A stretch of 64,000 bases of DNA, from positions 236,431,825 to 236,495,824 of the forward strand of contig OX352774.1 in the NCBI GenBank assembly GCA_947095535.1, written 5' to 3'. The stretch is from Poecilobothrus nobilitatus. Its lineage: Eukaryota > Arthropoda > Insecta > Diptera > Dolichopodidae. Positions 35,859-49,700 of this stretch are shown one piece after another; the stretch's first letter is position 1; each line of letters opens with the position of its first letter. Position numbers and translations under genes: made by a program. The notes beneath the pieces are model-generated. The model was not told the DNA's origin, did not search any database, and worked only from the letters and a program-made list of their open reading frames with translations.

Positions 35859-38800
35859 CCTTGTCTAAGCAGTACATTAATTAGTACTGAAGCTCATCTG
35901 ACCTATTGTTTGGTTAAAAAAAAGAGGTGAAATGTTTAGTGGGTTAAAGTACCAAAAATAAGTAATATTGTAGAGAAGTCCTTATTGTCTTTCAATTAGT
36001 ATTTCTTCTTCATCTTGGAAAAAAATACTGCCAAAAATCTGCAAAATTATAAAACCATAAAATCAAAAATTTATAATAACTAACTCTGTATTATATTTAT
36101 TTTATTTCAAATTGTATTCAAATTACCCTATAAATATAATATTAAGAAATCATTAGAATGATACATTTTATTTGTCCTTCTTCTAAATAAAACAATACAC
36201 ACATTCTCACAAAATATGAAATAAAAAAAAAAAATAAAAAAATAGACTAACAATTTCAAAAACCTTAAGAAAATGATTTCTTATATCCTTTCTTTACATA
36301 TAATTTGAATATAAATTTTCATATAAATAAAATTTTCAAGACAATTACATTTAAATATTGCATATCCTTATATATTATGTATTTTAAATACACAATATAT
36401 TTTATATTTTATGTTTTAATTTTATTTAAGAGATATGACAATTAAAATAATGGGTAATAACAATTCTATAATATTTAAATTTTTCAATTGTATGTATGTA
36501 TGTGTTTTTGAATATTATAGAAAATCTTAACATTTTAACCACGTTTTAATTGCGTATTCCTAGTATTAGATATTTTATATTAGTAAAGCATTTAATTGTT
36601 GAAAATTATATATAATAAAAAAAAAGGATATAATAATAATAATAATATGTATATTGTACAATAATATAATATAACATAAGTCATAATATTTTATAATTTG
36701 TATCAATATTTTTGATTTAACATCATATTATTACTACCTCAAAATTTTATTCAAGTACATAATATAAAAACAATTTTTAAATTGGTGCCAATAATACAAG
36801 CTTTCAGTCAGGATAGTTTGAAGTTTCTAAAATAATTTCAATTACAAATAAGAGAGTACTTAAGTAATGAAGTACACTGAAGTTAAAAGTTGACTACTGA
36901 AAGAAAATGATTATTGCAACAGAATAAATTTATTAAAGTAGATGATCCTTTTGAACGGCAACTTTGTTATAATAGAGGTAAATAGATTTAAAAGGACAAA
37001 AATTGACAATGTACATTAACACTTACAAACGTTTTCATATGAGATTTGTCAACAGTCCTGTATGTTATATCGTTTTTTCTATTATTTCCTATTCTTGTCC
37101 TATTCATCCAAAAACCAAAAGCAATGTTTAGTAAAAAAGAATCATTGCTTGTTATAACCGTAGGAAAATAGTTTGTGACACAGTAAATGATAATAGATAG
37201 TTATTGAAAAGTATCTATATATACGATATTTTTCTTCAGGTTTGTATTTAAAATCGATTCAGCTACTTAAGTATATACGTTTGTTTGTTCGCAAAATATT
37301 TTAAAAAATAATGGTACTATGAATCGAAAATTTTTATCATGGCATTCTTTGCTATTAAATCTCAAGAAATTTACACTTTGTTTTTTATATGGGCATAAAT
37401 CAGTGTCTAATTAAATTGAATATTTGAAATTTTGCCAAAACTAGTTACGTTTAATGGCAGATTCAGTAATATTTGGTTTGTTCCGCTCAACCAATTTGAG
37501 TATCTGTCATACAACCTCGAAATTTATATAAATATATTTCAGTATTTAGTTATGTAATAAGTACTGTTATTTGAAACTTTTTAAAAGAATATTAAGATTT
37601 ATAGAAAAGAAATAGCATATAGATGTATTATGTTCGTACCGGTATCTTAGAGTTGAAACAGTCCTCATTTATTTTTTATTATTTGAATTTATAGTAAAAT
37701 CACATGTATTTTAATATAATAATATTCAAATCCTATGGGGTCTATATTTTATTTTATCTTAAAAATTTCTTTTACTTTATTAAACTAATAGTGTTACCTT
37801 CAATTGGAATTTCCAAATATATTTTTCGGTATTGATTTTATTGTCTCAGAACTTCTGTACTCAGTAAAAATTTCAAGCTTTAATTGATAAACACACTTTT
37901 AACTAATCAACAAATTTGGTATATTAATCCCCTTATAAATATTGAACTTAGAATACAGAGAGAACTAATATTTATGTACGACATTGGCAGAACAAGGAGC
38001 TGAATTTAAAAAAAAAAACTTCATATCGTTTCAATAGAAATCTTCAGTAGTTGAACGAAAAAGAAAAGAATGAGGTTGAATCTTTGGAACACTTTCTTTA
38101 TGATTTTCTTACTTTTGAAAGGAACAGTGGTTTCTAGTTATAGGGTGTAAGTTTTTTTGACTTAAAAATTTTACAAGAATATCTTCAAACGTGTGTTGAT
38201 ATTTACCTGTATATCAATGATAGATGTGATAGGTATATAATATGTTCATTTTAATATGTTCTATTAACAAGGTGCGTGGCTACTTCTAGTAAAACTACTA
38301 CGATTTTTATCTGAGCCACTGTTTCTTAAGCTACATCTAATTCAACGGATGAAAATGTAATTTTTATGATACAAAACAAACAGTTCTAGTCTAAAAGAAA
38401 TTGTTTTAGTTTGGAATGGAAATAAACAGTGGAAATCACTTATATCAACACCGCTTATACCCTTTGAATCGGTTTAGATGACATAATTTTTTTCAGTTGG
38501 ATATAAGTTCTAATAAAATAATATCGCATATAATAACATAATCTTTTATTGTAACAAATCGAAAATTGTGTCGGATAATTTAAAGATTTTGTCAAAAGAT
38601 GTCACTTATAACGTTAGTTAAATTGTTAAAAATGTTTGTTCGTTATAAAAAGTTTTTACTGTACATATATAATTAATTCGGAGTATTGGTACAAACCAGT
38701 TTTATAAAACTACTTAAGTTTTTAAAGAATAGTATTCTAAAGTTTAAATATTTTGACTCGTATTAAATTAAAAATATATTTTAAGTTTATTTTGCCAATT

Positions 38801-39791
38801 GCAAAATATTAAATATAATACAAATATATAATATAATATACTTAAAATTTTAGAGCGCTGCAAATCTACCATTATTCTATAAATAATAATATAATAAACT
38901 AAATTAAAATAATATTTTCAAATAAATATGAATTAACTTATAATAAATTAATAATAATTATTATTGTTATTATTTCTATTATTATTATTATTATATTACT
39001 ATTAAGGATTATGAATTTTTAAATAAATATTTGTATAAGATGACATCTTGGAGTTAAATTTTATGTAGTAGTAACTATTTAGTATATGCTTATTAAAGAT
39101 TTTCTTTGTATGTTTTAGTTTTTAGTTTTTTTTGTCACATTTAATATACACGCATTGCAATTATTATTACACAATATTCTAAATACAATTAAAATTTATT
39201 TGCAATAATATAATTGTATATGTGTAGGTAGAAAAAATAAAATATTCATAAGTTTGTTAATGTTTTTATTTAAGGACCAAAAGAAGTTTATGTTATACTT
39301 AGTAATTTAAAATTTTTAATGATAATAGATGTGTTGAAACAGATTTTTCTTATGATTTATAATAATTGTATTAAATTACCAAAAAAAAAGAAAACAAAAA
39401 AAAAAAAAACAACAACAAAAAGAAAAAAAAAAAATTTTATTTGTTTATTCCTTTTGTTATCCTTTCTAGTATTATTATGTATATTATATTAAGAATTGGA
39501 TAGTTTATTGCTTGTAAGAAATTAAGATATTTTAATAATGATATGTTTTTTTGGAAGTTGTTCAATAATTATATTTAATTTATTGTTTTGTTGTTTTTAT
39601 ATAATATGATTTAAATTCGTAATAATATTTAGATTTGTGACTTTTAGTACATACACATATAAAATTATAATTTAGTAAATTTTAAGTATAAAGAAAATAT
39701 GCTTAGGTAGTACGGAAAAACTTAATTAAAAAAAAGATATTTTTAAATTTTTTTTATTAAAATATAAAATATAAAGAAATTATTAGATATA
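35859..39791. other. gene-free A/T-rich stretch
   Basis: No gene is supported and no element was recognised over almost 4 kb. TTA/TAA triplet runs at 36632-36650 and 38945-39000 can form hairpins. ATAACGAAC...TTTTTACTGTAC-type sequence near 38637-38660 resembles a mariner end, but no partner was found. Confidence 0.45.
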
Positions 39792-39793
39792 TA

Positions 39794-40356
39794 CAGTCGA
39801 ACTTTTCTAACTCGTACCTTTCTAAACTCGAACTTCTCCTGAACTCGAACTATTTTAATGCATTTAAAATTTTGTTTCAATTGTTTATATAAATTAATTT
39901 CTCTTACTCGAAAATTTCTCTTTAACACGAATTTTTCTCTTACTCAAACTATTTAATGTCATTTAGAGTAAAAAAAGATTCCGTAACTCAGACTTTTTGT
40001 TGAATTAAATTGAAAACAAAATATGACTTTTGTTATTCTTTTTGTTTTTTTTGTTATCATCCTCTCATTTCTGATTTAGTTTTCACCATTATTTGTTAAG
40101 AAGATGTGCATGTAGGTACATACTTGTACATGGTTACATATTTGACAGTTATAAACATTCAGTTCAGGCAAATAACATATTTTTTGTATTAGAAAATTTA
40201 AATGCCCGGTAGAAAATTAAAATATTTATCTTTAAGAGAAAAAATTAATTTAATTATGCTTTGTGAAATTTTTTTTAAGTCTCTATTACTCGAATTCTTT
40301 TTAACTCGAACCAATTTACGAAAATTTAGAAAGTTCGAGTTATAGAAGTTTCACTG
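39794..40356 (+). mobile_element. pogo-type (Tc1/mariner) deletion derivative
   Basis: Flanked by TA on both sides (39792-39793, 40357-40358). The left end is CAGTCGAACTTTTCTAACTC. The right end reversed is CAGTGAAACTTCTATAACTC; 16 of 20 bases match. Subterminal DNA repeats (A)CTCGAA and TTACTCGAA many times. This layout, a CAGT start and a TA duplication, is typical of pogo/Tigger elements. Only the first 26 codons or so of a transposase remain (40201-40278), joined almost directly to the right TIR by an internal deletion. The element is non-autonomous. Confidence 0.75.
40201..40278 (+). pseudogene. N-terminal stub of a pogo/CENP-B-like transposase
   Basis: The ATG at 40201 opens MPGRKLKYLSLREKINLI, followed by MLCEIFFK. 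The (K/R)RK-x-LSL-x-EK-x-x-(L/I)I pattern is the beginning of the CENP-B/psq helix-turn-helix DNA-binding domain used by pogo-family transposases to bind their TIRs. Normally the protein is several hundred residues with a DDE catalytic domain. Here the sequence passes into TIR-like TCTCTATTACTCGAATTC, so the rest is deleted. Recognition rests on this short motif plus the surrounding TIRs. Confidence 0.6.
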
Positions 40357-43300
40357 TACTGTATATTAATGAAAAATAATTGCATAAAGATTGTAATATT
40401 CTTTTAGAAGTCAGAAAATTGAAATTTCATTCATATTTTTTTTTAAAGACATCATCTACAAAATCGTGTATTGAAATTAAAAGTTTATTTTAATTTCAAA
40501 TAATAACAATTTGTATAGAATTTAAAGCAGAGAATTTAAACAATCGAATCTAAACTATCCATACCAAACCATATAATCTAAACTATCAAGTAAAATAATA
40601 TTTAACACTTCTTTTGAAAAGAGCTTCCAGATTACTAAGCTATTGCTTAGTGTGAATATTAGTTCTAGTTCAGAATCACGATCTGCATATATAAATAACT
40701 AAAGATAAGTACCTGAAGTTGAAAAACTTCCACTATAAGTAAATTGTTCGCCTCCACAATATAAAAAAATATTTTCTGAATTGTTTTACTAATACTAATA
40801 CGCTTTTTATTTGACTCAATTAAAAGTTAGTTTATTTTCTAAAAAAAAAAAATTTCAATCCTTAAGCTATAAACCCTGCACAAATTCATCTAAATCGACC
40901 AGATTGACAGATAAAACTGTAAGTGTAAATATAAATTCAAAAAAATGGACTGTGTGATTTCTGTTCCGTTTTGAAATTTAATCTGTGATCGTTGCAGATA
41001 TACGATAAATTTGAGAATGTAAATGCTATATGGAAACATCGTTGCAAATTCTTTTATAAAATCAATGCAAATAAAATAATAAAAAAGCTGATTCATTTGT
41101 GCATGAATTTGTTTATTTTATTTGTTTCATAAAATTTAAAAGGTACATATGTTATGTTATGTTAATTACTAAATATTTGAAATATTATGATATATTACTA
41201 TTATTTATTCATTGTAAATTTAATAAATGTTCATATGTTGACTCATTCATACGCAAATAATTGCGAAAATCATTTGGTTCATTATGAAGGTCCTTTAATA
41301 AATTTATATGAGAAAAGGATTCTCGTTTTAGTAAACAGACTTTTGACCATTATCTAGGTTTACGTTTTAATTTTTTTTTTTAATTATACACATTGCTGCG
41401 AAAAATAATAAAAATTATTTTCACTTTCAATTGTGACTAATTAAAATGAAAAACAAATAAAACTGAAAATGTAAATGGCAAATCAAATTGATATAAATTA
41501 AATAATATTATCTGAACTATAAGTTTGCTCAATTTTAACTAAGAGTATAAACCCTGCTTTATAATAATTTAATAATTATACCGCAACCACACCTGAAAAG
41601 GAAAATTTGATTTATTACCTTAATACATTGTATGTGGGTGAGGGAATCAAATTAAATAAATAAATAAATACCTAATATGTATTTAACTATTTTAACTGGA
41701 AATACATAGTGAAGTACCCTTTTAATGATATCTTCAAACTGTGGTGCTAAGTCTTTTTTTTTGATATAACTTAAAACTTTTTAGTATAGGTACTCAAATG
41801 TAAACCCATTACATTAATAAAATTTAAATCAAAAAATTATTAAAAATAGGATAGCTTTAAACATTAATGTATTTTTTCCTAATTTTTATTATCACAATTC
41901 AAATGTTTCCTCTATAAATAAACTTTCATTTGCAATTATTTATTTCCTACTTATTCTGTACTTTTTTAATTTTTTAAAAAATATTCCTCTAAAATTTTGA
42001 ATTTAAATTTTTCACTGTGAATATGGAAACTTTTAAAGTTTACACAATTTTAAATTTCAAAGTAAAACATCAAAAAATTCAGAAACAAAACGTACCTATA
42101 GGATTTTCCTAGAAAATCAAATCTTTAATATACACCCACGTTAACCATATTTTTCTGCACACAAATATAATACATTTTTTCATTCAAAAGAAATTAACTG
42201 TAAAAATACAGACGGAAAAATAATCTGTTCTATTATATATAGTAAATATAACAAAAAAACTGACAGAAGCTATATATACCGTTATTTTTATGCTGACAAA
42301 AATAACAAATAAATCAGTCGAACTTTGACAACAATGTCACCATTCCGACACACTCCTTAAAATATATTTTTCTTTTTCAACTGTCTTATACCCATCTCTT
42401 TCTTTTTCATCATCATTTCTTAATATTTCTTTCTTTTTCTCTAGAATCAAAAAAAAAAAAAAAAAATAACGAAAAAAATGTCATTTTAGAAAAGAAACCG
42501 TTATTTTTTATGTCGCACAAAACATTATAAAAAATGCTGTCAAGTTTTAAGACAAAACAAAGTTAATAGCAAAATTAGAGAGGAAATTGAAGTGCGGCGA
42601 CGGAAAAATTACATTATTACTGCAAAAAATAATATCTTACCATTTCAAAAAATTGATATAAAGAATGAGTGAAAGAGACAGAAAAGTACAGAATATGGTA
42701 GGTAGGTACCTACTTGTTTTGTTTTTGGTTTTGAAAATTGACTGAAATTTATTCGACATGATGTGAAGGATGGATTTGTTGTCTTTTTCTAATGTGTGTC
42801 TTATACAGATCTTAAAGTTTTTTTTTTTTTAAATTTGATGGTTATTTTTTTTATTTACAGTTTGAATGGTTTTCAAAAAAAAAAAACAACAAAAATAAGA
42901 ACACAGTAAAACAAATTTAGTAAATCTTTTAAGGACATAATTTATGTGAAAAAAATGGTCGAAAAACATTGACTGAGATTGAACATTCTTTCTTTTCGCT
43001 TTCAATTCCCGTTATTAGTTCTTGAATGTTTTTGAAATTTTTGTTACATCTTTTCTTTTTTTGTTTTCTTTGTTTTTCTTGAATAACGGTATTAGTTATC
43101 TCTCATTTTTTGTACTTATTTTTTTTTTATTCTAACAAAATGATATGAAAAATTATTCTTTGTCGCATAAAATAAAATTAAAACTTTATTTTTGTTGTAT
43201 ATGTTTGTATATTTGTGTAATATGTTGGTATTTTATTCTAGTATAGATCAGAAATTTGAGAAAAAATTTATTCAAAAAATACAAAAAAAAAAAGCAACAA

Positions 43301-43448
43301 AAAATAGAAAAAAAAAATTTTGTTAATAAAATAAAAAGAACCGTTATATTTCACAAAATACGGTCCTTTTGACATTCTTTGAGTCCTTAGTAAATGTTTT
43401 TAAAATAAATTGACATTTATCACAATTTATTCTAAGTTTATATTATTA

Positions 43449-43471
43449 TTATATATATATATATATATATT
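43449..43471. repeat. (TA)n microsatellite
   Basis: About 11 TA dinucleotides following a TTA-repeat run. Confidence 0.9.
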
Positions 43472-44206
43472 GTTAAATATACTAAATAATAATATATATT
43501 ATGTACATGTATATATATAAATTACAATATAAAATTAAATATTGTAGCATAAGAATATCAAAACAAAAACTAGAAGATAGAATTAAAGTTAGAAAATAAG
43601 AGAGAATAACATTATTTACTGGTGTTGCCGTTATGAATATTTTCTCTAAGGACTTTTTTAATTTTTTTTTTTTTTTGGGTTGTAAATAACAGTAAAAAAA
43701 AACAACAACAACAACAAACAGTAAATAATGTTTTTTTTTTTTTTTAAACAAATAAACGACAATGAAGAAGAAAATTTATTTATTATAGAAAGAAAGAAAC
43801 ATCAGCATAAATAATGACATGAATGGGTCATCATATTTCTTTACAGTTACATAAAGACAACTTTTGGAGAGCAAGTAAAGAAGATAAACAAAATAGAAAA
43901 TAAAACAAACAAGAAAGAGATAGAAATATAATCAAGAAGGTTGAAAAAGGAGAAAAAAAAAATTGATAGTAATAACTTGTAAAGAAGAATATATACAATA
44001 GAATATTACTATTAGTATATGAAATATAGAAGATTATAAGGAAAAATACTGTTATTTTTCCCGTTAGCTTAACAATTTTATTTTTTGTTGCAATAAGAAA
44101 ATTTTTGTTGTAAAAAGAAAAGTATTTTTTGTTTTTTCATGAATGATAGTGTCATTTTATTCTTAAAAATAACTATATATTATAAATATATTTAATAGAT
44201 ATATAT

Positions 44207-44209
<3 letters not shown>

Positions 44210-44248
<39 letters not shown>
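44210..44248. repeat. (AT)n microsatellite
   Basis: About 19 AT dinucleotides, preceded by an imperfect GATATATATAGATAT run. Confidence 0.93.
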
Positions 44249-44252
<4 letters not shown>

Positions 44253-45059
44253 ATGTATCTTATTATCCTTATAACAGTAAATTTTGTTTCAGTTTTTAGT
44301 TTATGAGATTGTAAATAATGTCAATGCCCATTTCTTTACCCAAAAAAAAAAAAAACAAAACGAAAAAATACAAATAGGACTAAAAGAAAAAATGAATTGA
44401 TAGTTTGTCCAATCAAAATGAAGAAAATTATTATTATACTAAAAGAAATGAATATTGGGAATGATGATTTCAAAAATAAAGAAGACGAGAAATACAAAAA
44501 AAAAAATATATAAATAAATTTTTGAAAGACAAGCTAAAAAAAAATGTGACTTTTTATTTATTATAATGCTATAATACTCGTAAATTTTGAAGTTTTTCTT
44601 TCTTTTTCTGATAATTATTATAGGAAAAATTATAGAGAAAAAGAAAATGTATTATATAAGAAAAAAGGAGATAGTGATATTGTTAAGTGAATTTATGTAT
44701 ATATAAAATGACATTTTTGTGGTCTTTTATAAGAATAAATTTCATTATTGCTCTTCATTTTGGGTTTGTCATTATTTTGAAATGGTTTTGAAATGTTGAT
44801 TTCTTTTTTTTTTTCTTGATAGGTTATGGCCACAGATACGTATTAAGGATTTTAAATTATCTGGGACATTAAAAAAAATATATCATAATAATTTTGTCAA
44901 GTTATAACATTAAATTTTCATGTGCATAATACATTTCATTATTCTAGCTAATAGGGAACTGTTTGGAACATTAAGAATACTTTTGGGAAATTTTTTAGAT
45001 GTCTTTTGAATTATCTTTCCAAAATTTATATGAAGCAAAGAGATAAGAAGTTTTTTTTG

Positions 45060-45440
45060 AAGAAATTTTAATGAATTTTGGTCTTTGGAAAAATCATCAT
45101 CAACATTAGCTGGAGAACTCTGGTAAGATCTTCGTCAGTTGCAGTTTTTGTCTTCGTCTAGACCTGTCTCTTGTTGAAGTTCTCCAGTCGATTATTCCTG
45201 TTGTACAGGCGTCCCTCTCAACCCCGTTCTTTCGACATGACCTGCCCATCGTAATCTGTCGTTGTAATTGTCTTTATAATATTCGCGTGGCCATATAGTT
45301 GGTGGAGTTTTTGATTGTATCGTTTTCGCCATACTTCGTTTTTATTTACGGCACCAACATATTTTCTTAATACCTTTCTTTCAAGTTCTGCTGATTTATT
45401 TTTGTCCGCTTTGTACATTTTTTTGATGATTCTGGTTAGT
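45060..45440 (-). pseudogene. LINE reverse-transcriptase C-terminal relic, second lineage
   Basis: The minus frame ending at 45218 contains LERKVLRKYVGAVN, then WRKRYNQKLHQLYGHANIIK. An overlapping frame then gives LRWAGHVERTGL. This matches the order ERRILRK-FGPV, WRIR-N-ELY-LY----D----IK, RLRWAGHV-R at the end of many endonuclease-reverse-transcriptase LINE proteins. Its residues differ from the relic at 13.0 kb, so it is a separate lineage. The frame change near 45250, later stops (45180-45060) and loss of the polymerase domain show a dead 3' fragment. The first 45 or so codons of the open frame (45440-45565) are not LINE-like. Confidence 0.6.
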
Positions 45441-48400
45441 TCACAAAATATGATACTTGAAAAATATGATACCTGAATTAGGAACACAAATAATTGGCAA
45501 ATATTGAGAATATTTCGAATTGAATCAAAAACGTACATAATATCAAAAGCAATATCATTGGTCATATTCAGAAATGATATAAGGTGCTAGAACTTTCTTT
45601 ATAAGTAATTTCTTTTTTAAGAAGTTATTTAAAGATGATTATGCCAGGAAATAAATCTAATAAATAATAAATCTAATAAATATATAGTTTAAGATAATTC
45701 ATCGTCGACAAAAAAATATGCTCTTAGTTGCACATATCTTGCTCGGAGTAAAATTTCGCAATTTTGGAGTATATGTGTTCTGGAGACTCTTCTTCCTTTT
45801 TCTTCTTCTTTTATAACATTCGAAAATACTTCTTATAGTTTCAAACAAAATCACAATAAACTAATGACATATCTGTACTGTTTTTATTTGGTTATTATGC
45901 TATTTCTTTTAAATTATAATTTATACATATATATAATATACATATATATACATACATACTTCGAAATCATGAAAGAAAATTACTTTAATAATAAAATTAA
46001 TATTTTTCCTTTTTTTCTTCATATTATTTTTTATCCTTCAATATAGAATTTATTTATTTATTTATTTTTTTTTTGTTTTTTTTTTGACTTATATTTATTA
46101 ATCCATTCATTTTTTTTTCTTTTATTTTAATTTCGATATTTTTTTTTTCTTTTGTTTTTTTTTTTTCTTATTTTTCATTTATAGGTTTACCCAAGGAAAA
46201 GTTTATAGTTTCTATTTTTTTATACTTATGTATATTTATGTGCTAAGTATTATAAGGATGGACATTTTTACAGAATATTAAAGGACATCCACATCAAAAA
46301 CAAAAAAAAAAAACAAAATAAATAAAAAAATAATATTGAGTGATATATTCTATAGATAGATTTCTATAGATAGATATATTCTATATTTAAATAGATTTAA
46401 CATTTTTTTCTTTATTTAGGTTGGGATCTATCAAACTAAAAGACAATATATTTGTAAATAATATGTGTCTATGTATATATTTTAAATATGTTTGTGTATT
46501 TGTAATATGAAAAAGTCAAATAAAGTAGATCAAGTCTTAAAAATTTATTTATTTATTTATGTGTTATTCTTTTTTTTTTCTTTTTACAATTTTTTTATTT
46601 TTTTCGTTTTGTCAGTTTAAAAAGTGAATATAAATTTTTGTCCTTGTTGTTTTATTTTGTTTTATATAATTTTTTGTCTCTTTCTTTGCAAAAATGTAAA
46701 ATTTTTCTTGTAAAGAAAAAAACATTTTCTTAAATTTTTGATTTTTCTTTTTAAAATTGTTTTTCTTTTGGAAAATTTAAAAAAAAAAAATTTAATTTTC
46801 TTCTGTATAATCATTTTTGATGAGGAATTCAAATGTGACTTGATTTAAAGATAAAATGTGAAGATGTGTGGAGAAAAGAAATCTTAAGAAATAGAATGAT
46901 GTGAAAAATGTGTGTTTTAAAATGGAAATGAAATGAAGATTTGTGTTACTTTTTCTTATCATGTCATTTATTTTGTGAAGTTCATGTAAATTGTGGAGTA
47001 TAAAAGAAGAATTTTTATACAATAAATTATTAAATAAAGTTTAAGCTTGATAGAAGATTTTTTTTTTTTCATTTTTATAGTAAGAACAGTGAGAATGTCC
47101 TGTTTCTAGATATATTATAGAAAATTTGGTAGTTTTAGGAATAAAAGTACTAAAAAAAAAGAAAATAAGTTCTAAAATAAATAAAATAAGAAAATATTTC
47201 TTTCATGTTTTTTGTTATGTTTTTTATTTTTTTTTTTTTTGGCAGAATGGCAAGTCAAGCATTGAATAAATTTCATTTAATGTCGAATAAATTTTGTCAA
47301 AAAATTACAAAAATTAGATTTGTGTAGGTTTTTTTTTGTATATTTCTCATCTATATAATATATATATACATAAATATGTAGGTATATTGAAATATAATAC
47401 AGTATAATAAGTTTTAGTTTTGGTAGAATTTGTATGATTTTTTTTTACTAGGACAGAATTAAAATGGTATAGGAAGGAATAAAATATACATTTTTCAGAA
47501 GATATTGAAATATGTATGACGAACAAAACTAAAGGAATAGGGACTAAAGACATAAATTGTAGAAAAATGTAAAAAAAAAAAAAAATGAAAAGAATTTATG
47601 GAATTCTGTATTTTTTCTTCATTTAAGATTCTGTAATTTATGTTAAATCTACTTTTCCTAATAAAAAAGAAAAAAAAAAAAAAAAAAACAAGTAATTGAA
47701 ATGAAGGGTTTCTTTTAACAATGTTATGGAAAATTTTTTTGAGAAATACTTGTCTATCAGAAGTTGTCTATTTATTATTGTATTTGATTTAGGTTAAAGA
47801 ATATAGTGATTTAGTAAAATTCAAAGAAAAAAAGAAATAAAATTGAAAAAAAAAAATAAATTATTTACAGCACTTGAATATTTAAAATCCTAGAATAGCT
47901 ACTCATTTTTTTATTTGTTTAAAAGAAAAAATCTGTTTGCATAGGATTTGTACATAAAATGATTGGCTTCTGATTGATTTAGTCATATAAAGCTAAGCTA
48001 GTAACAGAAAATTTAAAAAGAGATTGAAATTATATTGGAAAAAATTCTTTTTTAAAAATTTTTTAGATGAGAAGAAGTTAATTTTAAGCTAATTTTTGAA
48101 AAAGGCGTTGAGAATTTTACTTACTAGTTGAACTTGGTTGGACTCTCCATCTGTTAGTTTGCCCGTTCTTCTGTTTGTCCGTTTGTCATTTTGTTTTAAA
48201 AAAAATTCTAATTATAAATAGCGTGGTGTACAAAAAAAAAACTTTGGAGAATAATTTTTTTATGTACTCTATCCAATTACAGATTAACAATTTCCTAAAG
48301 TTAAAAAAAAGCCATACATGGTTATAATAAGATATTTATTTCTTCAGTCTAAAAAAATGATCAGATCTTAAAAAATGATAACCATCAAAGGTTAATTTTT

Positions 48401-49579
48401 TGCTTTCCGTGATTAAAATTTGCTATTATGCGAAATCAAAATTTTCTAATATTTTGAAAACCCCAAATCTTGCTAAAAATTTCTTGAAACTTTATAATTT
48501 GAAAAGTACTAAAATCATTAAGAAACATAATATACCCTTTTAGAAAATATAAGATATACACTAAATCTGTCTGCAAAACCTAAACATCAAACGGTTCCTA
48601 CACCAACCATGGTTTATTACCCTTTCATAATTTTACATAAAATAAACATTTATAGATATTTTAAAGGATAATTTTGAGTTAACTGGAATCATTTATTGGT
48701 AATTGCATATATTTGCAATTTTTTCTTTCCTTTATTTTCTTAAGCTTCCTTTTCTCATTTGATTTTTTCCAGAATAACGTTAAAAACTGTTTTGTGTTTT
48801 TATTCGGTTTTCCCAATATTGAAATTTTTAATTTTTTTAGTACAGAACAAAATATGATTTTTTTTCAATGATCCTTGCAATAATTTTTTAAAACTTGGTC
48901 TTAATTCGAAAATATTTATCACATATATGTTTGTGTTTTTCTCAAACAAAATTTTATTGTAACTACTACTACTCACAAATTTTATTATTACTTACACTTT
49001 ATATTTAAATTTTTTTTTACTTTTTTGATTTTTGAAAAATAAATTTTCCATAAATGAAGCTGGGAAAGCAGGAGTAAAAAAAAGCAACAAATATATCATA
49101 AAAATTTCATATTTCAAAAATTATTGTTCTACTTTTATCTTAAAAATGAATTTTCCAGATCAGAATTTTCTTACTTTTTTACTGTATACTTTTTGAATAG
49201 CAAAACAAGAGTTAAAATTAATGGAGTTTTTGTTATCCTTATAATTCATAATTTTTCTCCTAATGAACCAAAAAACCCAGAGGTACAGTATACATTACGA
49301 TAACCACAGGTAAATTTTATTTAGTTTTTTAACATAAAAACATATTGGGATGAAAAAGACGCTGATTCAATATGAACTTAGGAGATTATTCACTTTTCTA
49401 TTCCATTAACATTTTTGTTTTTTTTTTTTTTTGCTGTACGCTTAATGAAAAACAGCGTTAATTAATATTTATAAATTTACAAAGTATAGGCACACTTATA
49501 TCAAAAGTTCTAATAAAGACACGCCGATCATGTCTATTCAATATCAATAATTTATATCGTAATAATATCGTAATATAAA
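45441..49579. other. gene-free A/T-rich stretch
   Basis: A 160-base T-rich tract (about 46020-46183) ends TTTCATTTATAG and looks like an extreme polypyrimidine tract, but no exon follows it clearly. A TATAGATAGAT block at 46345-46400 and TTTA repeats at 46540-46560 are simple sequence. Minus frames at 46792-47022 and 47347-47553 have no domain. Confidence 0.45.
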
Positions 49580-49700
49580 ATAAATTAACAAAAATAATTG
49601 TTGTATAAGAAATAGATGGCGCATAAATATAATATTTATTTTTTTTTTTGTACAATAGCTATAATAGTCGAATGGAGTAATCAATGGCTTATAAATAAAT
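49580..49700 (+). repeat. dispersed repeat, partner of 17500-17645
   Basis: TTGTTGTATAAGAAATAGA, TGGCG, TACAATAGCTATAATAG and GAGTAATCAATGG match the reverse complement of 17500-17645 block by block, with one A/T-rich insertion (49628-49650) between blocks. No TIR or tail was recognised. Confidence 0.45.

Larger units (their letters stand above)
40359..45059. other. gene-free A/T-rich stretch
   Basis: Nearly 4.7 kb without a supported gene. Short GC-richer patches near 42580-42605 (GAAGTGCGGCGACGG) and 44826-44845 are isolated. A run TTTTTTCTTGATAG at about 44812 could be a 3' splice site before a 24-codon open stretch (LWPQIRIKDFKLSG...), but there is no other support. Minus frames at 40890-41096 and 43482-43751 lack domains. 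Confidence 0.45.

Noticed and set aside
38637..38660. Right end of a pogo-like element (ATAACGAAC-like, then ACTGTAC)
   Set aside because: No matching left end or transposase sequence found upstream.
41582..41622. Short SINE fragment (CCACACCTGAAAAGGA)
   Set aside because: Only about 16 bases match the SINE body, with no flanking family sequence; could be chance.
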